From: Paenibacillus sp. N3.4
GTDB lineage: Bacteria; Bacillota; Bacilli; Paenibacillales; NBRC-103111
Reading direction: 5' to 3'
Length of the DNA stretch: 64,000 nucleotides
Assembly: GCF_008017805.1 (NCBI RefSeq)
Contig: NZ_VRTT01000017.1
Coordinates: 1-64,000 of the forward strand
In this document: positions 37,945-48,891 of the stretch, one piece after another
How the letters are laid out: each line of letters opens with the position of its first letter
Position numbering within the stretch: the first letter of the stretch is position 1
Translations under genes and position numbers: made by a program
The notes under the pieces: generated by a model
What the model was told of the DNA's origin: nothing
What the model saw: only the letters and a program-made list of their open reading frames with translations
The model's database searches: none

Positions 37945-39579
37945 ATGAAGGAAGCAGGACGAAAACCTAACTTCTTGTGGATTACATTGGAGGATACGAG
38001 CCCGAGAATGGGCTGCTATGGAGATCCGTTGGCGCGGACACCCCACATAGACCGCTTAGCCCAAGAGGGAACTTTGTATCGGAACGCATTTGCCACGGCG
38101 GGAGTATGCGCTCCCAGTCGATCTGCTGTCATTACGGGCATGTATCAAACCGCAATAGGCACGCATCATATGCGAACCGCACATACCAATGTGCACACAC
38201 CGGAGCTGCCGACACCTTATTTTGCAGTAACCCCCGCTCATGTCAAAACGATTTCCGAAATCATGCGGGCCAGCGGATATTATTGTACGAACAATGCTAA
38301 AACAGATTATCAGTTTCAGGCGCCTCTAACGGCATGGGACGAGAATGGCAAGGAATCACATTGGCGTAAACGGGAAGACGGTCAGCCCTTCTTCGCTGTA
38401 TTCAATTATGACGCTACGCATGAAAGCGGCATGTGGCCGGCTGAGTCAATGAGGCAATTTATGCCTAACTACGAAGAGAGACCGCTCACGACCGACCCGG
38501 ATCAGGTTGTTCTTCCACCCTACTTGCCGAATACTCCGAAATCGCGAGCAGCGCTTGCCAGACATTATGATAATCTGGCCAATGCGGACGAGTATGTAGG
38601 TCGCATTCTTCAACAGCTTGAGGAAGATGGTTTGACTGACAATACGATCGTCATGTTATGGAGCGACCACGGAGAAGGACTGCCGCGTGCCAAGCGGTGG
38701 ACGTATGATGCGGGAATCCGCGTGCCGCTTATCGTCAGGTGGCCCGATAAGGTGGGAAATGGCCAAGTCAGCGAACAATTGGTCAGTATGATCGACTTGG
38801 GACCTACGGTGCTCTCCTTGGCTGGGATACCCGTTCCCCGGCATATCCAAGGTCAGCCGTTCATGGGAGAGCTTGCCGAATCGAGAGAGTATGTATTTGC
38901 CACTCGTGACCGTTATGACGAGGCTTATGATAAGGTTCGCGCTGTAAGAGATACGCAATTCAAATATATGCGTAATGAGTATCCCGATCAGTCTTACCTT
39001 CAGTGGATCCCATTTAGTCATCTTCATCCGATATTCCAGGAGCTGTGGAGATTACAATTGGCAGGCGAATTAGAGGGCGATAAGCAAGTGCTCATGCAAA
39101 ATAAGCGTCCTCCGGAGGAATTGTATGACTGTTTAAACGATCCGCATGAACTGACTAATTTGGCGGACGATCCATCGTATCGGGATGCACGGATTCGTTT
39201 GCGCAAGGAGCTTGACGATTGGTGCGGTAAATACGACGTTTGGGGAGATATTCCGGAGACGCAAATGGTTGCGACCATGTGGCCGAATGGCATTCAACCA
39301 CAAACAGCTAAACCACTCTTCATCCCGATCAATAGCCAGTTGCCAGGTAAGAATGCGTTGAAGGAAGGAATCTTCAAAGAACCGACAGCGGTCATGCTTC
39401 ATTCAGCAACACAGGGTGCTTCCATTGCTTATACGACCGATGGAGATGTGAATCCTCGTTGGAAACTGTATACGGGCCCGATCATCTTAACAGATGGTCT
39501 TGCGCGCATTCGATCGATTGCGGTACGCATCGGTTATAAGGATAGTGAGGAGGCTGAGTCTACGTTTATTGTTGAATGA
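37945..39579 (+). CDS. Type I sulfatase with C-terminal CHB_HEX-like domain
   Basis: 544 residues from ATG 37945, which has AAAGGAG upstream (the frame is open from 37903). No signal peptide, so cytoplasmic. Alkaline-phosphatase fold: metal-binding FLWITLEDTSPRMGCYGDP, active site GVCAPSRSAVITGMY near 58 with the Cys to be converted to formylglycine, and metal site VMLWSDHGEG near 250. The order resembles heparan-type N-/O-sulfatases (SGSH-like). The last 75 residues (TAVMLHSATQGASIAYTTDG) form a small all-beta domain seen at the end of hexosaminidases and sulfatases. It would remove sulfate from imported sugars; activation by the FGE at 54944 is probable. Confidence 0.9.
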   Translation: MKEAGRKPNFLWITLEDTSPRMGCYGDPLARTPHIDRLAQEGTLYRNAFATAGVCAPSRSAVITGMYQTAIGTHHMRTAHTNVHTPELPTPYFAVTPAHVKTISEIMRASGYYCTNNAKTDYQFQAPLTAWDENGKESHWRKREDGQPFFAVFNYDATHESGMWPAESMRQFMPNYEERPLTTDPDQVVLPPYLPNTPKSRAALARHYDNLANADEYVGRILQQLEEDGLTDNTIVMLWSDHGEGLPRAKRWTYDAGIRVPLIVRWPDKVGNGQVSEQLVSMIDLGPTVLSLAGIPVPRHIQGQPFMGELAESREYVFATRDRYDEAYDKVRAVRDTQFKYMRNEYPDQSYLQWIPFSHLHPIFQELWRLQLAGELEGDKQVLMQNKRPPEELYDCLNDPHELTNLADDPSYRDARIRLRKELDDWCGKYDVWGDIPETQMVATMWPNGIQPQTAKPLFIPINSQLPGKNALKEGIFKEPTAVMLHSATQGASIAYTTDGDVNPRWKLYTGPIILTDGLARIRSIAVRIGYKDSEEAESTFIVE

Positions 39580-39647
39580 AGTAGTGCCTACCGCAGGAAG
39601 ATGTACCATGAGTTCTGAGTGGTAAGCGGTGATTTTTAAAAAGGGAA

Positions 39648-39687
39648 CATACTCGATCAGTGATGTCCTTGATTGAGTATGTTTTTA
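39648..39687 (+). terminator. Rho-independent terminator
   Basis: ACATACTC(G)ATCA pairs with TGAT(T)GAGTATGT, then TTTTAT. Ends the permease-sulfatase transcript. The remaining bases to 40043 contain a TATAAT at 39971-39976 as a possible -10 for the next sulfatase and nothing else I recognise. Confidence 0.8.
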
Positions 39688-40043
39688 TATTATTATCTGA
39701 CTTTTACCCATATCCTTAAATTCCATTACGTAATAAAGCTTCGAAAGGCCCGTCTGATCGATCCAGAAATTGCTCGCCTTCGTTCATTTGTTTTTACTGT
39801 AGCATGTATTTTGCCGAGAGAGGAATTGAAAGGATAAGGGACCTGAATATAATGTTATGTACCGTAATATTTGACCATTCCGCCTGAGATGGCTATTTTT
39901 AAGTGGATTCCTTCTGAATATAGTGATGTTTTTTGAGGATATTTTATTACCGCAAGGGACAACGCTTATATATAATGTTAAAGATCAAGACGTGTTAGTC
40001 TGCATTTTTTCAAGATGTATGACCATAAAAGGGGGAGTTACCT

Positions 40044-41804
40044 ATGAAAGCAGTAATGCTAATGTTCGATTCCTTAAATAAACATATGTTGCCAAGCTAT
40101 GGCTGTGATTGGATACATGCACCCAATTTCAATAGGCTTTCAGAGCTAACGGTCACTTTCGACAAGTGTTATGCTGGTAGCTTGCCATGTATGCCAGCGA
40201 GAAGGGAACTGCATACTGGGAGATACAATTTTCTACATCGCAGTTGGGGGCCTTTGGAGCCTTTCGATGATTCAATGATTGGATTGCTTCGCAAACAGGG
40301 CATATACACGCATTTGACGACAGACCATGTGCATTATTTTGAGGATGGCGGAGCGACCTACCATGGCCGATATAACTCATGGGAATTCGCCAGAGGGCAA
40401 GAAGGAGATCCATGGAAAGGACAAGTTGAGAATCCTACGATTCCGGAAAATTTAAGCGGGCCTAAGCTTGGGGATTTATGGCGTCAGGACTGGGTGAACA
40501 GGCAGTATCTTGACTCTGAAGAGAAAATGCCGTTAGCAGTTACCATTAGGCAAGGCATTGAGTTCATGGAGAAAAATCAGGATACAGACCGGTGGTTCCT
40601 GACGATGGAAGCGTTTGACCCGCATGAACCTTTCTTCACACAGCAAAAGTACAAGGACCTGTACCCGCATGTGTACGAAGGCAAACATTTCGATTGGCCG
40701 GACTACGGCAAGGTGAAAGAGCAACCAGAGGAAGTCCAACATGCGATTTATGAATATGCGGCCCTAGTCAGTATGTGCGACGAATATTTGGGTCAGGTGC
40801 TAGATGCATTCGACAAATACAATTTGTGGAAAGATACGATGCTGATAGTTAATACGGATCACGGCTTTTTGCTAGGGGAGCATCAATGGTGGGGGAAAAA
40901 TATTCAGCCATTCTACAATGAAATCGCCAATATTCCTTTGTACATCTGGGACCCTCGGTATGAAACGAAGAGTGTACGCTCCGATGCTTTAGTGCAAACG
41001 ATTGACCTAGCACCAACGCTACTCGACTATTTCGGTGTCCCTATCCCAGATGATATGCAGGGTCATCCGCTTAGCTCGGTTATTGAGCAAAACGCTCAAA
41101 TTCGGGAGGCAGCGCTGTTCGGCATTCATGGTGGACATGTGAATTGCACAGACGGACGTTATGTGTATATGCGTGCGCCGCACACCATCAATAACGCTCC
41201 ACTATACGAATACACGTTGATGCCGACGCACATGCACACGATGTTCAGCCCCCAAGAATTGAAGGGAATGGAATTGGCGGAACCTTTTTCATTTACGAAG
41301 GGCTGTCAAGTCATGAAGCTGAATGCCAGTACGTATCTCAACCCATATGTGTATGGGGACTTGTTGTTCGATTTGGAACAAGATTCAACCCAGAAAACAA
41401 CGTTGGATGATACAGAAGTAGAATTGCGAATGATTAGGCTGATGTCACAATTAATGGTTGAGCAAGATGCTCCGAGGGAGCAGTTTGAACGCGTCGGAAT
41501 ATCCGTTGACGGATATATGTCCGCTTCGGAGCTGGCTAAGGAGAAAGAACGGAAACGTAAGGATCGTTTCGTGGACTTAGGTATTGGGGAAACATGGAAG
41601 GGGAAATCAAGAGAAGCATACTTTGCGGTGCGCTGTCTGGCTCCTGCTCCACTACGTGCTGTCTTAAATGAACAATTAATTGCTTATTTGCGTGCTAACG
41701 ATTTGATGGAGTTCGATGAAGAAGTCCTTCTGCAATTCGTTCCAGGGCTATTCGGCCCTTATGGCCCAATGGTTGTCCGTACGATTCGAGGGACAATTCT
41801 GTAG
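40044..41804 (+). CDS. Type I sulfatase
   Basis: 586 residues, no signal peptide, GGGGGAG before the ATG. Metal-binding start VMLMFDSLNKHMLPSYGCDW, active site GSLPCMPARRELHTGRYNF near 50 (Cys-x-Pro-Ala-Arg, needs formylglycine), general metal site LIVNTDHGFLLGEHQWWGKN near 272 and DLAPTLLDYFGV near 322. A C-terminal extension of about 100 residues follows. Substrate not determinable. Own transcription unit between two terminators. Confidence 0.9.
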   Translation: MKAVMLMFDSLNKHMLPSYGCDWIHAPNFNRLSELTVTFDKCYAGSLPCMPARRELHTGRYNFLHRSWGPLEPFDDSMIGLLRKQGIYTHLTTDHVHYFEDGGATYHGRYNSWEFARGQEGDPWKGQVENPTIPENLSGPKLGDLWRQDWVNRQYLDSEEKMPLAVTIRQGIEFMEKNQDTDRWFLTMEAFDPHEPFFTQQKYKDLYPHVYEGKHFDWPDYGKVKEQPEEVQHAIYEYAALVSMCDEYLGQVLDAFDKYNLWKDTMLIVNTDHGFLLGEHQWWGKNIQPFYNEIANIPLYIWDPRYETKSVRSDALVQTIDLAPTLLDYFGVPIPDDMQGHPLSSVIEQNAQIREAALFGIHGGHVNCTDGRYVYMRAPHTINNAPLYEYTLMPTHMHTMFSPQELKGMELAEPFSFTKGCQVMKLNASTYLNPYVYGDLLFDLEQDSTQKTTLDDTEVELRMIRLMSQLMVEQDAPREQFERVGISVDGYMSASELAKEKERKRKDRFVDLGIGETWKGKSREAYFAVRCLAPAPLRAVLNEQLIAYLRANDLMEFDEEVLLQFVPGLFGPYGPMVVRTIRGTIL

Positions 41805-41823
41805 CCCTGAAAGAAATGTTATA

Positions 41824-41870
41824 GACTATGGTAATGGGAGCCTCTCTCCAAGTGCCATAGTCTTCTTTTC
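41824..41870 (+). terminator. Rho-independent terminator
   Basis: GACTATGG pairs with CCATAGTC around a 23-base loop, followed by TTCTTTTC. It lies 20 bases after the sulfatase stop. Confidence 0.7.
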
Positions 41871-41946
41871 AATTGTAAACAGAAATCGTTTGAGATACGA
41901 TGAATAGAGCAAGTAAAATACCAAACAAAAGAAGGAAGGCGCTCTT

Positions 41947-43757
41947 ATGTGGAAACGTTGGTTTCTTGGGAAAGGAAGCATTCAAACCAAGCTACTGGTT
42001 TCCTATGTGCTCCTTATCGTTGTGCCGCTTGGGTCGTTTAATTTGTTATCCAACTACTTCTCTAGTAAAAGTGTGGAAGAGCAGGTTAGTCAAAATCACT
42101 TGAAAACGTTAATGCAGATCAATGAAAAAATAGAAATGGTCATGGACAACATTATTGCTATTTCTAATATCTATTATTTGAATGATGATGTGAGAATAGC
42201 TCTGGTGGAACCTTATGTTTCCAAAAGCTTCGAAGAAGCCCAGAGGCTGCGAGCCCTCAATCAATTGTATGCCAATTACACGTATGCTTTCGGACAGCTG
42301 AAATATCGGGTTAACTTAGTGGGCAGGAACGGATTTGAATATCATTCAGATGATTCCCAACCGAAGTATGAGGCTGAGCTTTGGAGACAAACAGCTTGGT
42401 ATCCGGAGGCTGTCAGGAAAAACGGGAGCATTGTATGGATTTCCGGTCCCAGTACGGAAATGCCGCTGCGGACAAAAGGTAAACATGAATTTTCGGCAGT
42501 TAGACTGATAAAACGATTCGAGACGGACCGTGAGCTTGGGTTGCTCATTCTGAGTATTGACGAAAAGGAAATTCAGCGCTTTTACGAGAGTGCGGAAATC
42601 GGACAGCAACGAATCGAAATTGTCGATGGTCAAGGCAACATTATCTCCTCCCGGGACAAAACACGGTTATTCGAAAATATAAAAGGCAGTGCCGTCTTTG
42701 AGAAAGCTTTAACAGCAAAGTCTGGATATTATATAGAAGAAGTGGATCAGAAGCGTACGCTTGTCACCATCACAACCGTTGAGAAAACGGGATGGATTAT
42801 CATTCCTATACACCGCTTAGTCAATTGCTTGAAAATATGAATCAACTGAAGATTATCCAGAAACTGTTGTTTGTTGTACTGATTATTTTTGCTGTTTTCG
42901 CGTCTTATATTGTAGCAAGGAAGCTGGCTGTCCCGATTCGGATGCTCTACTATGACATTAGCCGTGTTGAGATGGGCGACTTAACAGTAAGATCGAAGGT
43001 GAAAGGGAATGATGAAATCGGCAGCCTTGCCGCAAAATTTAATGCGATGGTGATAAGAATAGCTGATTTAATGTCCAATGTTATTTATGAGCAGCAAAAA
43101 AAGCGAGACGCTGAGCTTGTTGCTTTGCAATCGCAGATTAACCCTCACTTTCTTTATAATACGTTAGCCTCGATTCGGTTTATGCTTGCTAAACATGATC
43201 CGGAGAAAGTGGATTCCGTTATTGTTGCTTTAGTCAAGCTTTTGAAAATGACGTTAACCCGGCATGATGAATTCATTACGGTCAGGCAGGAAATCGACAT
43301 CCTGAAGCAATATGTGTATATTCAACAAGCCAGGCAAGGAGCAGGGCTTGAGGTTTTCTTCGAAGTTGAGGATAGCATGCTCAATTGCTTGACGATCAAG
43401 CTGCTGCTGCAGCCTATTGTTGAAAATGCGATTTTCCATGGCATTGAGCCGAAAGGTTCACAAGGTGTCTTATTTATACGTGGCGAACAACGAGGAACGG
43501 ATGTTATGTTCGAGGTTTCTGATGACGGCATTGGCTTTGCGAATTCCATGCATATTCTGAATACAACGTCGGCCCTTCATGGCAAAGGAATTGGTTTGCG
43601 AAATGTTCATAATAGAATCCAACTTTATTTCGGAGAAGACTATGGACTTGAGGTTCATTCTGAAGTCGGTGTGGGAACGACAGTACGCATTCGAATGCCG
43701 GCCATTTATGAGGAAGAGGGGGTGAGGAATCGCTATGAATATATTAATCGTGGATGA
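41947..43757 (+). pseudogene. YesM-type sensor histidine kinase (system 3), single frameshift
   Basis: About 600 codons in two frames. First frame: membrane segment (LLVSYVLLIVVPLGSFNLL) and extracytoplasmic sensor up to GWIII near 42800. After one missing base in TTCCTATACA (expected TTCCCTATACA) the second frame continues YTPLSQLLENMNQL, second membrane segment, HAMP (VPIRMLYYDISRVEMGDL), His box LQSQINPHFLYNTLASIRFM, N-box LQPIVENAIFHG and G-box VSDDGIGF. Overlaps the regulator start by 23 bases. Intact if the base is a sequencing error. Confidence 0.9.
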
Positions 43758-45357
43758 TGAGCCGATCATCAGGCAATGGTTCGCCATGACGATCGAGAAG
43801 ATTGGCTCACCTTATCGGATTGTTGGAGAAGCAGGCAACGGGGTCGAGGCGCTTCAATTCTGCCAGCAACAACAGGTCGATCTTGTTGTGACTGATATTA
43901 AGATGCCGCAAATGGATGGCATCGATCTTTTAAAGCAGTTGCAACAGGAGCACCCTCATGTGCGGTCGCTGATCTTAAGCTCATACGGTGAATTCGAATA
44001 TGCAGCCGAAGCCTTGAAACACGGCGCCTCTGATTACTTGCTGAAAGCGGAGGTCACAACTGATTCGCTAAGAGAAAGCTTTGATAAAATTAGAAGAGTC
44101 TGGATGTTGGAGCATCATAAAATTAAGGAAGTCGATCAATTGAAAGGCTTTGTCAATGAGAACCAAGTTTCTTTGCGATCGGTCTATTTACTTAAGCTCT
44201 TTGAAGGAAAACCAAACGAGCTAGAGCAATTCCACAAACAAATGAGTTATTTTCAAGTTTCTCTTTCAGAAAAACAGCTTACGCTTTTTGCAGTCGGCAT
44301 CAATCTTGGCGAACATGTGAAAATTAAAGAGAGAGAACTTCGAAATCTGGCTATTATAAATATTATCGATGAAACGTTGAAGGACGAGGAGGGGAATGGT
44401 TGTTCTTTCTCGTTCGATGATAACTTGTTCGTTGCCTTACTAAACGTCGAACAGACAAGCACCAAAACACAAAGGGAAAGACTGTTCCTTAACGCGAATC
44501 AAATTTCAAATCATTTGAATCGATTTCTCGGCATCACTTCTTCGATCGGTATTAGCCGAACCTATCACACTTTAACTCAAATTCCCGTTCAATGGTCGGA
44601 AGCCAAGGAAGCCTTGCAACATCGGATGTTTTATGGAGAAAGAAGTATTGTTTTCTATTTAGAACTTCATCATACAGATCGTAAAGTGGCACAGCAAGAT
44701 GTAAAAACGTTTCTTTCGGAGTTCGCTAGGCGGGTAGATGCCGGAGATACACTTCAAGCTTTAGAGCAGCTGCGCTTGTTCTTCCAGGAAATCGAATGGC
44801 GTAAGCATTGGTCGGACAAACAGGTAAAAGCCGTATGTGTGGAATTGATCATCATTTGTCTTCAACGACTGCGTAATTTAGAGCTTCTTACCGAGGAATC
44901 AGCGGCTCTTTATGAGAATGTTCATATCCATATTCAGCAGCAAGTCACGTTTGCCGCCTTAAAACTATGGGTCACTGAAAAAGCTCAGCATTTGATGGGG
45001 GTATTTGACAACAACCTGCGTAAATATTGCGAACCCGTTATGCAAGCTTGCAGCTATATAAAGCAACATTATCAAGAGGAGATCTCGCTGCAGCAGCTTG
45101 CGGGTCACGTTCATTTGAGCCGTACGTATTTTTGTGAGTTATTTAAAAAAGAAACAGAAATCAGCTTTAACGACTATTTAACCGAAATCCGAATGGAAAA
45201 AGCCAAGGAGCTTCTTAAGAATAAAGATTTAAAGATTGGTACCTTGGCGGAAATTATCGGCTATTCGAATGCAAGCTATTTCATTAAATTGTTCCGAAAA
45301 AGTACGAATCTGTCTCCACTGGAGTATAGAGAACATCTTTACCAGTCGGGCAAATGA
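43735..45357 (+). CDS. YesN-type response regulator with AraC domain (system 3)
   Basis: 540 residues. Receiver with DDE at 7-9, Asp in LVVTDIKMPQMDG near 55 and Lys in YLLKAEV; a long linker; AraC helix-turn-helix pair QLAGHVHLSRTYFCELFKK and YSNASYFIKLFRKSTN. GAGGGGG before the ATG. Translationally coupled to the kinase. It lies directly upstream of the importer at 45704, its probable target. Confidence 0.93.
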   Translation: MNILIVDDEPIIRQWFAMTIEKIGSPYRIVGEAGNGVEALQFCQQQQVDLVVTDIKMPQMDGIDLLKQLQQEHPHVRSLILSSYGEFEYAAEALKHGASDYLLKAEVTTDSLRESFDKIRRVWMLEHHKIKEVDQLKGFVNENQVSLRSVYLLKLFEGKPNELEQFHKQMSYFQVSLSEKQLTLFAVGINLGEHVKIKERELRNLAIINIIDETLKDEEGNGCSFSFDDNLFVALLNVEQTSTKTQRERLFLNANQISNHLNRFLGITSSIGISRTYHTLTQIPVQWSEAKEALQHRMFYGERSIVFYLELHHTDRKVAQQDVKTFLSEFARRVDAGDTLQALEQLRLFFQEIEWRKHWSDKQVKAVCVELIIICLQRLRNLELLTEESAALYENVHIHIQQQVTFAALKLWVTEKAQHLMGVFDNNLRKYCEPVMQACSYIKQHYQEEISLQQLAGHVHLSRTYFCELFKKETEISFNDYLTEIRMEKAKELLKNKDLKIGTLAEIIGYSNASYFIKLFRKSTNLSPLEYREHLYQSGK

Positions 45358-45389
45358 GCTATTCCAACTAAATAAGGAGTAAAATGACC

Positions 45390-45419
45390 GCTGCTCAGCT
45401 TGGCCGAGGAGCGGATTTT
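45390..45419 (+). terminator. Rho-independent terminator
   Basis: CCGCTGCTC pairs with GAGGAGCGG (8 of 9), followed by ATTTTTA. Its T-run is directly continuous with the dispersed repeat at 45416. Confidence 0.7.
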
Positions 45420-45534
45420 TACCACATCAGAAAGTATAAGTTTTCGGCTCCCGAAACCGCTTTCTGATTGGCGATAAAACCAACCTCTAAACGCGGTCGC
45501 TCATCATTGAGTGGCCTCGATAGAGGTTTTCTCA
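45416..45534 (+). repeat. 120-base dispersed intergenic repeat, copy 1
   Basis: Nearly identical to 55989-56108, with a few substitutions and one missing A. It consists of two hairpins. The first is ATCAGAAAG/CTTTCTGAT enclosing GTTTTCGG/CCGAAAC; the second is AACCTCTA/TAGAGGTT. Both copies start in the T-run of a terminator. No open frame. Confidence 0.85.
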
Positions 45535-45703
45535 TAACTGAATATCCCTCTATCGAATCCGACTATTTTGTTATTTTTTTATATACGAGAGGTCATTGCC
45601 AAAAAACGTGAACGATTGTGTTGTTTTTCAAGAATATGTTTTTATACAGCGATGTGATATTTCATCATAATAAAGAGGTAAGATTTGAAAGGGAGGGTTC
45701 GAG

Positions 45704-47011
45704 ATGAGACATAGAAAAACGTTTCTAAGTGTTATGGCTTTAACAGTAGTTGCTAGCAGTATGCTCGCTGGTTGTTCCAGTACTTCCGATACCCAGCAAA
45801 AAACTAAAGCGGACAGTAAAGCCGTCGCTCCCAAAAAGTTAACCTTCTGGCGAGTAGGGACGGATCAAGCTGAGGGTGATGTCTGGAAATCCTATATCAA
45901 AAAGTACGAAGCCAGCCATCCAGGGGTTACAATTGATTTTGCGGAAGTTCCGTTTGGGACAGAAATGGAAACGAAATTAAATGCAGCTTTTGCTGGTGGC
46001 ACCGCGCCGGATGTTGTGTCTTATACCCTCGCCTCTCTAGCTCAAAGAGCTTCCCTAGGTCAATATGAACCGATTGATGCGTATGTGAAGGATTGGGCGG
46101 GCAAGGCGGATATGCTCGAAAATGTGGTCAATCTTGGGACTTTTAAGGACAAATTGTATGGTTTAGGATTCGCACCTGCTCCACGTGTGTTCATGTGGCG
46201 TAAAGATTTCTTCCAGGAAGCCGGTCTTGATCCGCAGAAACCGCCAAAATCCTGGGATGAGCTGGCGCAATATGCGGCTAAGCTGACCAAGAAAGATGGC
46301 AATACAACGATAAGAGCTGGTCTGGATATTCCGTTCAGCAATGCTTGGGTAAACTGGCAAATTTATGTGATGCAGAATGGAGGCCAGGTATTGGATCTTC
46401 AGAAGAATGAACCCTTATTTGCCAGCAAAGAAGCGATTGAAGCTACGACATATCTAAGTGATATGGCGAAGAAAGGGTATTCCATCCCTTACGACGGCAA
46501 TAAAACCCAAGATAATCTGTTTTCTAACGGTAAAGCGGCTATGGCCTATTTTAACCCTTCAGCGCTCGTAACTTTGGCAAAAACCGATCCTGATATCAAA
46601 AATAAAGTAGGCGTAATGGCATCAGTACCAGCCAAGACTGCTGTTACCTTCGCCGGAATTAACTTCTTGTTCATGTCCTCCTCAAGCAAAAACAAGGAGC
46701 TTGCGGCAGACTTTATGAAGAACGCATTGTCGAAAGAAGAAACATGGAACAGATATGAAAAATTACAAACGCCGATTGTGCTTAAATCGTTGAAAGAGGA
46801 TTATCTCAAAGCCGATCCCATTATCAACCCAGCGGTATTCGAAGCAGTATCGATTGGACAAGGTGCTGTTAAAGCGACTTACGCACAGCGTATGTATGAA
46901 ATTATTTCCCAAGCCATAGAGAAATCGTTCTACGGGAAACAATCGCCGGAAGAAGCGCTGAAAGAAGCAGATAAGACCTTTAGACAAGAGCTGCCGAACT
47001 TAACGAAATAA
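45704..47011 (+). CDS. UgpB/MsmE-type sugar-binding lipoprotein of a second CUT1 importer
   Basis: 435 residues with lipobox MLAGC (Cys near 24). Shorter than the LplA type and of the classic CUT1 solute-binding family: LTFWRVGTDQAEGDVWKSYI, IDFAEVPFGTEMETKLNAAF AGGTAPDVV near 95 and FMWRKDFFQEAGLDP near 165. GGGAGGG before ATG. Followed by two permeases; probably under control of the regulator at 43735. Confidence 0.92.
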   Translation: MRHRKTFLSVMALTVVASSMLAGCSSTSDTQQKTKADSKAVAPKKLTFWRVGTDQAEGDVWKSYIKKYEASHPGVTIDFAEVPFGTEMETKLNAAFAGGTAPDVVSYTLASLAQRASLGQYEPIDAYVKDWAGKADMLENVVNLGTFKDKLYGLGFAPAPRVFMWRKDFFQEAGLDPQKPPKSWDELAQYAAKLTKKDGNTTIRAGLDIPFSNAWVNWQIYVMQNGGQVLDLQKNEPLFASKEAIEATTYLSDMAKKGYSIPYDGNKTQDNLFSNGKAAMAYFNPSALVTLAKTDPDIKNKVGVMASVPAKTAVTFAGINFLFMSSSSKNKELAADFMKNALSKEETWNRYEKLQTPIVLKSLKEDYLKADPIINPAVFEAVSIGQGAVKATYAQRMYEIISQAIEKSFYGKQSPEEALKEADKTFRQELPNLTK

Positions 47012-47045
47012 TACACACGATCTAATAATAGGCTGGTGATCTTAC

Positions 47046-47972
47046 TTGAATAGCGAATTGACGGCCGCACGCAGTCCTAACCTAAAGAAAAGCCGGCTTT
47101 ATAAGCGGTATGACTATTCCGGCTATGCGATGATTGCCCCAGGATATCTTATCTACTTTCTTTTTGTTATGATTCCGCTGCTAATCGGGTGTTACTACAG
47201 CTTTACTAATTACAACTTTTATAAGACGAAAGACTTCGTAGGCCTGAGTAACTACGCGCTCTTGATGAAAGACACTCTCTTTTGGAAATCAATGGGCAAT
47301 ACGTTTGTATACGCTGCCGGTACGATTGTCCCGCAGCTCATCATAGGGCTACTGTTTGCTGCATTGCTGAACATGAGTATACGCGGACGTGTCTTTGCTA
47401 GAGCAAGCATCTATTTGCCGAATGTGTTGTCCATGGTTGCAGTCTCCATGATTTGGCTCTGGATCTACGAACCGTCTCTTGGTATTGCGAATCGGTTCCT
47501 GGAAACCTTGGGGTTTGGTAAAGTGCAGTGGTTGTTTAATCCCAGTACGGCAATGTTGTCCATTATACTGATGAGCATTTGGAAAAGCGTCGGCTACAAC
47601 ATGATTGTGTATTTGGCCGGTTTGCAGAGCATTCCAGCGAGTCTGTATGAAGCGGCTGAACTTGACGGTGCGAGCAAGCTGCAACAGTTCCTCCATGTCA
47701 CGATCCCGATGCTTCGGCCGACAACCTTTTTCCTATTCGTAACGGCATGTGTGAATTCGTTTACGGTATTCGAACAGGTCAACATTATGACAAATGGCGG
47801 GCCGTTAAACTCCACAACGACGATCGTGCACCAAATTTATTTACGCGGGTTTCAGGACTTCCGCATGGGCTACGCCTCGGCTATGGCCATGGTCCTCATG
47901 CTGGTGGTTTTGGGGATTACGATTTTAAATTTCCGCTTCGGAAAGCAAGGCAATGATACGGATATGGACTAA
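47046..47972 (+). CDS. UgpA/MalF-type sugar ABC permease
   Basis: 308 residues, TTG start at 47046 with only a weak ribosome site. Six membrane segments and EAA loop YEAAELDGASKLQQFLHVTIP near 200. Forms the channel with the permease at 48002. Confidence 0.92.
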   Translation: MNSELTAARSPNLKKSRLYKRYDYSGYAMIAPGYLIYFLFVMIPLLIGCYYSFTNYNFYKTKDFVGLSNYALLMKDTLFWKSMGNTFVYAAGTIVPQLIIGLLFAALLNMSIRGRVFARASIYLPNVLSMVAVSMIWLWIYEPSLGIANRFLETLGFGKVQWLFNPSTAMLSIILMSIWKSVGYNMIVYLAGLQSIPASLYEAAELDGASKLQQFLHVTIPMLRPTTFFLFVTACVNSFTVFEQVNIMTNGGPLNSTTTIVHQIYLRGFQDFRMGYASAMAMVLMLVVLGITILNFRFGKQGNDTDMD

Positions 47973-48001
47973 GCTATTCTGGGAGAAGGAGATCCTACAT
48001 A

Positions 48002-48868
48002 ATGAAATCTAAAACCTTCCAACCAATGTGGTGGAGTACCCTTACACTTGTCATCTCTTTTGTGATGCTGATTCCCTTCTTGCTAATGGTGATTACTTCA
48101 TTAAAGACAATGCCAGAAATTAACTCCCCTTCCTTTACATTTCTTCCTAAGCATTGGATGTTTTCTAACTATGTGACAGCGATGAAGCATGGGGATTGGA
48201 CTAAATATTTTACAAATTCCTTTGTCGTAACATCCATTACCGTCATTCTTAGCATGTTTATTAATTCATTAGCAGGCTATGCGTTTGCTAGACTGCGCTT
48301 TCCAGGTCGCAACCTATTGTTCTTTTCGATGCTCGTTGGCATCATGGTTCCGGCTCAAGTAACGATGATTCCTACATTCCTCATGATGAAACAGGCTCCA
48401 TTTTTTGGGGGGAATGATTGGCTGGGACATGGGGGAACAGGATTTCTCAACACCTATTCCGGACTCATTATCCCGTTTGTAGCTGGTTCCTTCGGGATTT
48501 TCCTTTGTCGACAATTTTTCATCAGTTTCCCGCGAGCGCTGGATGAAGCAGCTGAAATTGATGGCTCATCGAAATTCAGAACTTTTTGGCAAATCTACGT
48601 GCCGTTAAGCAAGCCGATTCTTGCCACATTAGCTATTTTCAAAACGACGACAACGTGGAACGATTACATGTGGCCGCTCATTATGACAAATAGTGAATCC
48701 ATGCGTACGATTCAACTGGGATTGACTATTTTTCGTTCGGATGCTTCTATCCAGTGGGATCAACTTATGGCTGCAACGACAGTCGTTATTCTGCCTCTTG
48801 TTTTACTGTTCATCTTTGCGCAACGGTACTTTATTCAAGGCGTTGTCACGACAGGATTGAAGGCATAA
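48002..48868 (+). CDS. UgpE/MalG-type sugar ABC permease
   Basis: 288 residues, six membrane segments, EAA loop DEAAEIDGSSKFRTFWQIYVP and the C-terminus QRYFIQGVVTTGLKA. AAGGAG before ATG. No ATPase gene accompanies it, so a general MsmX-type ATPase encoded elsewhere is expected. Confidence 0.93.
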   Translation: MKSKTFQPMWWSTLTLVISFVMLIPFLLMVITSLKTMPEINSPSFTFLPKHWMFSNYVTAMKHGDWTKYFTNSFVVTSITVILSMFINSLAGYAFARLRFPGRNLLFFSMLVGIMVPAQVTMIPTFLMMKQAPFFGGNDWLGHGGTGFLNTYSGLIIPFVAGSFGIFLCRQFFISFPRALDEAAEIDGSSKFRTFWQIYVPLSKPILATLAIFKTTTTWNDYMWPLIMTNSESMRTIQLGLTIFRSDASIQWDQLMAATTVVILPLVLLFIFAQRYFIQGVVTTGLKA

Positions 48869-48891
48869 TCATGTTGTAATACAAGTGATAA